Assembly (NCBI GenBank): GCA_002495185.1 | Contig: DAEB01000032.1 | Location: 33,909-41,372, forward strand | Origin: Thermoplasmata archaeon UBA184 | Lineage (GTDB): Archaea > Thermoplasmatota > Thermoplasmata > Lutacidiplasmatales > UBA184 | Direction: 5' to 3' | DNA length: 7,464 nucleotides | Shown: positions 1-4,406 of the stretch, piece by piece | Numbering within the stretch: the stretch's first letter is position 1 | How the letters are laid out: the number at the start of each line of letters is the position of its first letter | Notes under the pieces: generated by a model | What the model saw: the letters and a program-made list of their open reading frames with translations, nothing else | The model's database searches: none | What the model was told of the DNA's origin: nothing | Program-made: the position numbers and the translations under genes

Positions 1-65
1 CGAGCCGCCTCCCACGGGTGCTTCGGAGTGTCGTACGTGCGGCGCAGGAACTTCGGGTCGCCCAT
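1..65 (-). CDS. rps4: 30S ribosomal protein S4, N-terminal fragment (gene runs off the left edge)
   Basis: Only the first 21 codons are present. They read MGDPKFLRRTYDTPKHPWEA followed by Ala and the start of an Arg codon, which is the typical N-terminus of archaeal S4 (uS4), a primary 16S rRNA-binding protein of the small subunit. The ATG at 63-65 is preceded by a GGAG at 71-74 with a 5-base spacer, a good Shine-Dalgarno site that sits just inside the intergenic gap after the S13 stop. The order S13 then S4, 13 bases apart, is the standard archaeal arrangement, usually followed by S11 and RNA polymerase subunit D. That continuation is expected outside the window but not seen. Identification is firm despite the short fragment because the motif is distinctive. 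Confidence 0.93.
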   Translation of the reverse strand, partial: MGDPKFLRRTYDTPKHPWEAA

Positions 66-78
66 CGAATCTCCGTGC

Positions 79-801
79 CTACTCCTTCTTCGCCGGAGCG
101 GCGGGGCTGGCGCTCGCCGGGGCCTCTTCCTTCGCCGCGGCCGCCGCCGCTTCCTTGGCCGCCTTCTTGAGGACGCCCGCGGCCATGCCGGTGCGGCCGT
201 TCGACCGGGTCCGCTGCCCGCGGACCTTCTGTCCGCGCTCGTGGCGGACCCCGCGGTAGCTGCGGATCATCTTCATCACATTGATATCGTCGCGTCGCCG
301 GGTCTCGAGGTCGGGTCCGACGTAGTGAGGGGAATCACCGACCATCGGCTCGTGCGGATGGTTGACCATCCACGTCGGCATCTTCTGGGCGAGCGAGCCC
401 AGGGTCGTCTCGAGCCCTTCGACGGTCGGCTCTGGGAGGTTTCCGATCATTTCGCTCGCATTCACCTCGGACAACCGGCACACGACCTCCGCGATCCGAA
501 GTCCGACTCCCCGGACGCCCGTGAGCGCGAGGGCGGTCGGACGAGTCCCGTCGAGGTCCGTGTTGGCGATGCGAACGATGTAGCGGAAGTTGGGGTTGTC
601 GGGGACGACCTTGGTCGCCTTTCCCGGAGCGCCGGGCTGCTTCGCCTTCCCCTTGGCCTCCTTCGGCTCCTTCGCGTCCTTGCCCTTGCCCGGCTTCTCT
701 TTGCGGCCCGGCTTCTCGGCACCGGGCCCCGGCCCGGCGTCCGCGGCGGGCGCGGCAGGTGGTTCCGGGGCTTCTTTCGGGTCCTTGGGCGCGGCGGCCA
801 C
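79..801 (-). CDS. rps13: 30S ribosomal protein S13 with long Lys/Ala/Pro-rich N-terminal extension
   Basis: Archaeal S13 (uS13) sits in the head of the 30S subunit and contacts 16S rRNA, the P-site tRNA and the inter-subunit bridge. The core starts near residue 70 (NPNFRYIVRIANTDLDG). It contains the helix-hairpin-helix TGVRGVGLRIA (about 94-104) and ends with the diagnostic RNA-binding stretch YRGVRHERGQKVRGQRT plus SNGRTG (about 182-205). The core is near the usual size, about 145 residues. It carries about 69 extra N-terminal residues rich in Lys, Ala, Pro and Gly, and about 27 C-terminal residues rich in Ala, Lys and Glu. The start is uncertain. GTG at 799-801 is preferred because the seven codons upstream include AGG and AGA, which look unlike the rest. 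GTG at 820-822 (seven residues longer) has a GGAGGT 13 bases upstream. An ATG at 970-972 would overlap the methyltransferase by 71 bases and is unlikely. TAG stop at 79-81. Confidence 0.92.
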   Translation of the reverse strand: MAAAPKDPKEAPEPPAAPAADAGPGPGAEKPGRKEKPGKGKDAKEPKEAKGKAKQPGAPGKATKVVPDNPNFRYIVRIANTDLDGTRPTALALTGVRGVGLRIAEVVCRLSEVNASEMIGNLPEPTVEGLETTLGSLAQKMPTWMVNHPHEPMVGDSPHYVGPDLETRRRDDINVMKMIRSYRGVRHERGQKVRGQRTRSNGRTGMAAGVLKKAAKEAAAAAAKEEAPASASPAAPAKKE

Positions 802-818
802 TCTCCAGCGGTTGTGCC

Positions 819-869
819 TCACCGGACGAGCGCGAACCTCCGGCGAGATGCCGGGTTCGACCCCTCCAT
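819..869 (-). other. Possible 16-codon leader mini-ORF upstream of rps13
   Basis: An ATG at 867-869 opens a 16-residue frame, MEGSNPASRRRFALVR. Its TGA (819-821) overlaps the alternative S13 start GTG (820-822) in a GTGA arrangement, like the ATGA junctions in the right-hand operon. The frame contains a GGAGGT (836-841) that could serve as the S13 ribosome binding site. A TATA-like TTAAGAG (899-905) lies about 30-36 bases upstream of the ATG, a spacing that would give a near-leaderless message. All of this is geometry seen in the sequence. Translation of the peptide is speculative, and short frames of this length arise by chance. Confidence 0.25.
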
Positions 870-898
870 CGAGGGCGCGGGCGCCGAGAAGGCCCTGC

Positions 899-905
899 CT
901 CTTAA
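899..905 (-). promoter_or_regulatory. Weak TATA-like box, candidate rps13 promoter
   Basis: Read on the minus strand the site is TTAAGAG, overlapping the TAA stop of the methyltransferase gene. It resembles the TTAAGTA box in front of the MFS gene at 4375-4381. Transcription would start roughly 25 bases downstream, near 876, inside the roughly 100-base gap before S13. That gap is the largest in the left block, which makes a separate promoter for the ribosomal genes plausible. The match to an archaeal TATA consensus is poor. Confidence 0.25.
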
Positions 906-1597
906 CGGCTTCGCCCGCCAACGGAGTGGCGGCGAGCGGCGGCGAGGGCCGGGAAGTTCGACGGGCGGCCATCTCCGTGCATCCTCGCCTCCACGACTCG
1001 GTAGCCGGAGCCTCGGCCGAGCACCGTGACGGGCCCGGGCCAGTGCGCCTCGAGCCACTCCTGGTAGAACCGAATCCCCTGGCTCCCCTTCCCCACGAGA
1101 ACGAGCCGGCCGTCGGGTCGAAGGTGGTCGGGCGCTTGTTCGATGATCCGCAGGACCAGTTCGCGCCCGGCGTGGAACGGCGGGTTCGTCGCGATCACGT
1201 CGAACCGCTCGGCCTCCACCGGCTCGTAGAGCGACCCGACCCGTACCTCGGCGTTCCGTACCCGGTTCCGTTCGAGGTTCTCCCGAGCGAGGCGGGTCGC
1301 TCGACGATTCACGTCCGTGAGAACGACCTCTCCCTCGGTCGCTGCCTTGGCCGCCGCGACCCCCACGGCTCCCCAGCCGCAGCCGAGGTCGAGGACCCGG
1401 TCCGTCGGCCGAAGAACGAGGTTCTCGATCAGGAGCGATGTTCCGGGGTCAAGCCCGTGCGAGGAGAACGTTCCGGTATCGACCAGGAAGGTGAGCAGCT
1501 CCCCCCGGTAGAGGAACCGCCGTTCCGCTCGCACCGAGCGGGCGTGCGGTTGCTCGGCGAAGTACTGTTCGGCGATCGGAGGTTCGTCGTTCGCCAT
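902..1597 (-). CDS. RsmC-like class I SAM-dependent methyltransferase (probable rRNA guanine-N2 methyltransferase)
   Basis: A 231-residue protein of the small-methyltransferase (MTS/RsmC, COG2813) family. Bacterial RsmC makes m2G in 16S rRNA; the archaeal target is not known from sequence alone. The N-terminus (YFAEQPHA, then a YRGELLTFLVDTGTFS stretch and DPGTSLL, residues 12-55) matches the lead-in of this family. Motif I, the SAM-binding loop, is VLDLGCGWGAVG (68-79). An acidic strand end LTDVN lies at 93-97, and the catalytic motif IV NPPFHAG at 138-144 is of the type used to methylate exocyclic amines of bases. The single-domain length fits archaeal members, which lack the N-terminal duplicate domain of E. 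coli RsmC. The last 25 or so residues are a charged tail outside the fold. The ATG lies 2 bases after the dnaJ stop with no clear Shine-Dalgarno site, suggesting translational coupling to dnaJ. TAA stop at 902-904. Confidence 0.85.
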   Translation of the reverse strand: MANDEPPIAEQYFAEQPHARSVRAERRFLYRGELLTFLVDTGTFSSHGLDPGTSLLIENLVLRPTDRVLDLGCGWGAVGVAAAKAATEGEVVLTDVNRRATRLARENLERNRVRNAEVRVGSLYEPVEAERFDVIATNPPFHAGRELVLRIIEQAPDHLRPDGRLVLVGKGSQGIRFYQEWLEAHWPGPVTVLGRGSGYRVVEARMHGDGRPSNFPALAAARRHSVGGRSR

Positions 1598-1599
1598 CG

Positions 1600-2748
1600 T
1601 CAGGACGAGCGTCGCCGGAAGATCGATTCGCGTCGCGTGGCGGAGGGAGGCCGGCCCTCGAGTGCCTCGCGGAGCAGCTCCTTCTCCCGGCCGGAGAGCG
1701 AGCGCGGCAGCTCGACGTGGACCGTGACGATCTGGTCGCCCCTCGAGGAGCCACGGAATCGGGGGAACCCGCGACCTCGCAGCCGGAACTGGGTCTCGGG
1801 TTGCGTCCCCGCGGGGACCCGAAGCTCGGCGCGACCGTCGACGGTCGGCACTTCCACCTCGCCTCCCAGCAGGGCGACGGAGAGCGGGACGCGCGTCTCG
1901 GAGTAGACATCCGTACCATCGCGTCGGAACTGGTCCGACGGCTCCAGGATGACCTGGACATAGAGGTCGCCCGGTCGCCCGCCCCGCACTCCGGCCTCGC
2001 CGTGGCCGGGGACACGGAGGACCGACCCGTCGTCCACTCCCGGAGGCACGGTGAGCTCGATCCGTTCGACCGTCGACCTTCGCCCCGTGCCGCCGCACGC
2101 GGGACACTTCTCGAGGATCCGTTGCCCGAGGCCGTGGCATCGGGGGCATTCCGTGATCGTGATCATCTGAGTGTACCCGCGGCTCTGCACCCGGCGCACC
2201 TGGCCCTCCCCGTGACACTCGGGGCAGGTCTCGAGCGCGCTGCCGTTCTTCGCTCCGGTACCGTGACAGTCCGGGCACGGACCCGTGTGGGGGACCTCGA
2301 GGGTCGGGTGGGCTCCCTGAACCGCGGCGAGGAGCGGGAGACGGATCGTGAGCTCGATGTCGTTCCCCCGATAGGGGGCGTTCGGCCGCGTGGTTCCGCC
2401 GAACTGGGCCCCGAGCCCTCCGAAGAACTGCTGGAAGAACGGGGACGCGCCGAGGAGGTCCTCGAGGTCCCCCATGTGGGTGAAGTTCTGCCAGTCGAAC
2501 CCGCCCGGACCGAAATCCGTCTCGACGCCGGCAAAGCCCTGCTGGTCGTACCGGCGGCGCTTCTCGGTGTCCGCGAGCACCTCGTACGCTTCGGAGAACT
2601 CCTTGAACTTCTCCTCGGCCGCCTTCGGGTTCTCCTTGGCGACGTCCGGGTGGTACTGGCGAGCGAGCCGGCGGTAGGCGGACCGGATCTCGTCCTCGGT
2701 CGCCGTCCTCGGAACGCCGAGAACCTCGTAGTAGTCGCGCTTCGCCAT
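1600..2748 (-). CDS. dnaJ: Molecular chaperone DnaJ (type I Hsp40)
   Basis: A 382-residue full-length Hsp40 that delivers unfolded substrates to DnaK and stimulates its ATPase in the cytosol. The J domain spans about residues 4-70, with the essential HPD at 33-35. A short Gly/Phe-rich linker follows (about 71-128). The zinc-binding domain has four CxxCxGxG repeats starting at Cys158, Cys175, Cys201 and Cys215, all intact. The C-terminal substrate-binding domains follow (about 228-355), including the usual VPPGVDDGSVLRVPGHGE and LRVPAGTQPETQFRLRGRG stretches. The tail is Arg-rich. The ATG is set by GGGAGG at 2755-2760 with a 6-base spacer. The gene lies 23 bases after the SAM hydrolase gene. 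No dnaK or grpE is seen here, although in many archaea these genes are neighbours, so the partners must be elsewhere in the genome. TGA stop at 1600-1602. Confidence 0.97.
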   Translation of the reverse strand: MAKRDYYEVLGVPRTATEDEIRSAYRRLARQYHPDVAKENPKAAEEKFKEFSEAYEVLADTEKRRRYDQQGFAGVETDFGPGGFDWQNFTHMGDLEDLLGASPFFQQFFGGLGAQFGGTTRPNAPYRGNDIELTIRLPLLAAVQGAHPTLEVPHTGPCPDCHGTGAKNGSALETCPECHGEGQVRRVQSRGYTQMITITECPRCHGLGQRILEKCPACGGTGRRSTVERIELTVPPGVDDGSVLRVPGHGEAGVRGGRPGDLYVQVILEPSDQFRRDGTDVYSETRVPLSVALLGGEVEVPTVDGRAELRVPAGTQPETQFRLRGRGFPRFRGSSRGDQIVTVHVELPRSLSGREKELLREALEGRPPSATRRESIFRRRSS

Positions 2749-2754
2749 GGTCGG

Positions 2755-2760
2755 CCTCCC
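2755..2760 (-). promoter_or_regulatory. Shine-Dalgarno site of dnaJ
   Basis: GGGAGG on the minus strand, 6 bases before the dnaJ ATG. It is one of the strongest ribosome binding sites in the window and fixes the dnaJ start. It lies in the 23-base gap after the SAM hydrolase stop. Confidence 0.75.
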
Positions 2761-2771
2761 GGAGTAAAGCG

Positions 2772-3641
2772 TTACTGCGCTTTCCTAGGCCGCGCGCTAT
2801 TAGACCTTTGACCCCGGGGTTCGCGTCGGGGACCCCACCGGACGGTCACCGGCGATCCGACCCTCGCTCGCAGCCGGTCGACGGCACGTCCTTGGCCGAC
2901 CGCGGCCTCGACGAGGCCGAAGCTCGAGCCGAGGGCGCCGAGAGCGCCCGTCCGAAGCGACTCGTAGCTGGTGGTCCACGGAACTCTCCGGGGCCGGCGG
3001 CCCGCGCACTGGAGCCGGACGGTCCCCGCCGTGCGCGGGACCCACTCCGTGGGGATGCTCGTGATCAGATTGCCGAACCGATCCACGTGCAACACTTCTC
3101 CGCGCGCTCCGTCCCGAAGCCGTGCGCCCCGGGGAACGCGGTACATCACGAGCGACGCAGTAGGACCGAGCGAGGAGGGACGGGCTCCGTTCGCGAGAAG
3201 CGCGGCGGCCGGGGCGAACAGGTCCCGGCCGTCGAAGGTCGTACCGACCCTCGCCCCAAGCTTCAGCCGCGCGCGATCGATCCGATAGGCGCGCCCCAGG
3301 CCGAACTCCTCCGCGAGAGGGATGAGCACGCCGTTGTCCGGTCCCACGAGGAGTGGTCCGTCCCTCGTCGTGATGACCACGGGAGCCCGACCTCCGCCGA
3401 CTCCCGGGTCGACCACCACGACGTGGACTGTCCGGGAGGGGAAACCGCGAGCCATCGCACGGAGCACGAACGCGGCTTCCGCGACGCCATGGGCCGGAAG
3501 CTCGTGCGTCAGGTCCACGATCCGCGAGGGTTCGACGTCCCCCGAGACGAGCGCGGCTTTCATCTGGGCGGCGTACGCCGCCCCGAGGTCGCTCGTGAGG
3601 GTCACGAGGCGCGCGCGGCGATCCCGCGTCGGCCCCGCCAC
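2772..3641 (-). CDS. SAM hydroxide adenosyltransferase (DUF62 family), with His-to-Asp change in the expected catalytic triad
   Basis: A 289-residue member of the DUF62 family, related to fluorinase and chlorinase. Studied bacterial and archaeal members hydrolyse SAM to adenosine and methionine. Family landmarks are in order: TLTSDLG (14-20), VVDPGVGGGR (77-85), GPDNG (100-104), TTFDGRDLFAPAAA (134-147), VDRFGNLITSI (186-196) and a C-terminal beta domain with GALGSSFGLVEAAVG (235-249). In hydrolases an Asp-Arg-His triad is described (Asp68, Arg75, His127 in Pyrococcus PH0463, from memory). Here Asp78 and Arg85 keep the exact spacing, but the third position is Asp137, not His. Hydrolysis is therefore likely but not certain. 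The GTG start at 3639-3641 is the only usable start after an in-frame TAG at 3669-3671. GGGGAG lies just 2 bases before it. The last 20 or so residues are a basic tail. It sits 27 bases after a membrane-protein gene and 23 before dnaJ. Confidence 0.9.
   Translation of the reverse strand: MAGPTRDRRARLVTLTSDLGAAYAAQMKAALVSGDVEPSRIVDLTHELPAHGVAEAAFVLRAMARGFPSRTVHVVVVDPGVGGGRAPVVITTRDGPLLVGPDNGVLIPLAEEFGLGRAYRIDRARLKLGARVGTTFDGRDLFAPAAALLANGARPSSLGPTASLVMYRVPRGARLRDGARGEVLHVDRFGNLITSIPTEWVPRTAGTVRLQCAGRRPRRVPWTTSYESLRTGALGALGSSFGLVEAAVGQGRAVDRLRARVGSPVTVRWGPRREPRGQRSNSARPRKAQ
2797..2803 (-). promoter_or_regulatory. Weak TATA-like box, possible internal promoter for dnaJ
   Basis: CTAATAG on the minus strand is an AT-rich island near the end of the SAM hydrolase reading frame, in an otherwise GC-rich stretch. 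A start about 25 bases downstream (near 2775) would give a leader of about 27 bases carrying the GGGAGG site. A private promoter would make sense for a chaperone gene, but the site also encodes Ser-Asn-Ser of the hydrolase and may be coincidence. Confidence 0.25.
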
Positions 3642-3668
3642 GGCTCCCCGGGAGGTCGGGGGCGCCGC

Positions 3669-4001
3669 CTACGACTTCATGATCGCGATCAGGAAGATCC
3701 CGATCGCGACCAGGGCGCCGATCACGGCGGCGACGATTACGAGCAGCGACTGGATGAGGAGGTCGGCGAGGGTCCCGTCCTTCGGCCCGAAATCTCCGAC
3801 CGCGTAGAGGTAGCCAACGAGAAGGCCCACGACCAGGCCGACCACGAGGAGCGCGACTCCGATCGTCCGGCTCTTTCCGCTCCCGAAGTACGCGGTGAAG
3901 ATCCCGGCGAGGATCAGGAAGAGGCCGAAGACCAGGAGCAGGACGACCAGGAAGATATTCCACTTCGTGTAGTCTACCGCCGTCGCCAACAGATCGAACA
4001 T
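3669..4001 (-). CDS. Small three-helix membrane protein of unknown function
   Basis: I do not recognise this 110-residue protein. It is very hydrophobic and has three clear membrane segments at about residues 15-38, 46-67 and 83-107. A short basic turn (GSGKSR, 40-45) separates helices 1 and 2. A longer loop with charged residues (GDFGPKDGTLAD, 69-80) separates helices 2 and 3. There is no signal peptide cleavage motif, and no metal-binding or catalytic motif is visible. The ATG at 3999-4001 is supported by AGGTG 5 bases upstream, which overlaps the stop region of the preceding RAM-domain gene, so the two are probably translated together. The GC-rich codon use and tight spacing argue that it is a real gene. 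It could be a small membrane sensor partner, a stress protein or a structural membrane protein. No function should be assigned. Confidence 0.8.
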   Translation of the reverse strand: MFDLLATAVDYTKWNIFLVVLLLVFGLFLILAGIFTAYFGSGKSRTIGVALLVVGLVVGLLVGYLYAVGDFGPKDGTLADLLIQSLLVIVAAVIGALVAIGIFLIAIMKS

Positions 4002-4011
4002 TGCCCACCTT

Positions 4012-4245
4012 TCAGAACTTGATTCCCGTCAGGGTCTTCGTGTCGATGACGCCCGGAACAGAGCGGATCTTGTCGACCACGAGCTGACCGAGGGCGTTGA
4101 AGTCCTCTGCCTCGACCTTCGCGATCAGGTCGTACTCCCCGAACAGGGGATGCAGTTCGACGATTCCCTTCACGCGCAGGAGTTCCGTGTAGACCTCGTG
4201 TTCCTTGGCGGGGGCCGTACTGATGAGGACGAATCCTATCGCCAC
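4012..4245 (-). CDS. Stand-alone Lrp/AsnC effector-binding (RAM) domain protein
   Basis: A 77-residue protein consisting only of the ligand-binding and oligomerisation domain of Lrp/AsnC regulators, an alpha/beta ferredoxin-like sandwich. The family pattern is visible: a first strand FVLISTAPAKEHEV, a helix ending in VKGIVELHPLFGEYDL with the conserved G-x-YD element (36-40), AKVEAED, a helix, and a closing strand GVIDTKTLTGIK (65-76). The DNA-binding helix-turn-helix found in full-length Lrp is absent, and there is no room for it before the start. Stand-alone RAM proteins are common in archaea and are thought to bind amino acids or mix with full-length Lrp proteins; this one's ligand cannot be read from sequence. 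The start is GTG at 4243-4245, with GGAG 9 bases upstream. It is the first gene of the left block and lies 10 bases before the membrane-protein gene. TGA stop at 4012-4014. Confidence 0.9.
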   Translation of the reverse strand: MAIGFVLISTAPAKEHEVYTELLRVKGIVELHPLFGEYDLIAKVEAEDFNALGQLVVDKIRSVPGVIDTKTLTGIKF

Positions 4246-4286
4246 GCCAGAACTCTCCTACGAACGGCGGCGAGATGGTCCCCAGC

Positions 4287-4292
4287 TAATAA
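4287..4292 (-). promoter_or_regulatory. TATA-like box for the left-hand gene block
   Basis: TTATTA on the minus strand, 42-47 bases before the GTG of the RAM-domain gene, inside otherwise GC-rich DNA. Transcription about 25 bases downstream (near 4264) would give a leader of about 18 bases carrying the GGAG ribosome binding site. This is the best-formed promoter candidate for the polycistron that runs from the RAM gene through dnaJ. Confidence 0.5.
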
Positions 4293-4317
4293 GCGTGTCG
4301 AGGAACGAGAGGGCGCG

Positions 4318-4331
4318 TCCCTTCGAGGGGA
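4318..4331. repeat. 14-base near-palindrome in the divergent promoter region
   Basis: TCCCTTCGAGGGGA pairs with itself at 12 of 14 positions; the mismatched pair is T4322 and G4327. It sits between the two outward-facing TATA-like boxes, about 26 bases from the minus-strand one and 44 from the plus-strand one. It could be an operator for a dimeric regulator acting on both transcripts. A short GC-rich palindrome can also occur by chance in this DNA. Confidence 0.3.
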
Positions 4332-4374
4332 AAACGACGGCGGCGACCACCTCCGCCACTCGAATGGGGGCGGC

Positions 4375-4381
4375 TTAAGTA
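4375..4381 (+). promoter_or_regulatory. TATA-like box of the MFS gene, near-leaderless
   Basis: TTAAGTA lies 25-32 bases upstream of the MFS ATG at 4407. With the usual archaeal spacing of about 25 bases, transcription would begin at or a few bases before the start codon. No Shine-Dalgarno-like sequence precedes the ATG (the last bases are TTCGCCCAAGA), which fits leaderless translation. Confidence 0.5.
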
Positions 4382-4406
4382 GGGACCGTCTAGCGTTCGC
4401 CCAAGA

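Larger units (their letters stand above)
4246..4406. promoter_or_regulatory. Divergent promoter region between the RAM-domain gene and the MFS gene
   Basis: This 161-base gap separates genes transcribed outward in both directions and is the only gap here between divergent genes. It holds a TATA-like box for each direction (4287-4292 minus, 4375-4381 plus) and a near-palindrome (4318-4331) between them. No convincing coding frame is visible in it. Confidence 0.75.

Noticed and set aside
802..972. S13 start at the ATG at 970-972 (57 extra residues)
   Set aside because: It would overlap the methyltransferase coding region by 71 bases, and the extra residues look like its out-of-frame reading. 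GTG starts after the methyltransferase stop are available.
590..1906. Long plus-strand open frame of 438 codons
   Set aside because: It runs antisense to S13, the methyltransferase and part of dnaJ. Its translation is Arg/Pro-rich with no family motif, as expected of shadow frames in GC-rich DNA.
1717..2811. Plus-strand open frame of 364 codons opposite dnaJ
   Set aside because: The minus strand encodes a complete DnaJ with intact HPD and four zinc repeats, so the plus frame is its shadow.
3680..3712. Repeated GATCGCGA-type words near 3680 and 3702
   Set aside because: They fall within the third membrane helix of the 110-residue protein, where Ile/Ala/Val codons naturally give similar words. 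There is no array structure.
2808..4022. Open frames of about 400 codons on both strands over the SAM hydrolase and membrane-protein genes
   Set aside because: They are Arg/Asp/Pro-rich without motifs, and they overlap well-supported genes that have proper starts and ribosome binding sites.
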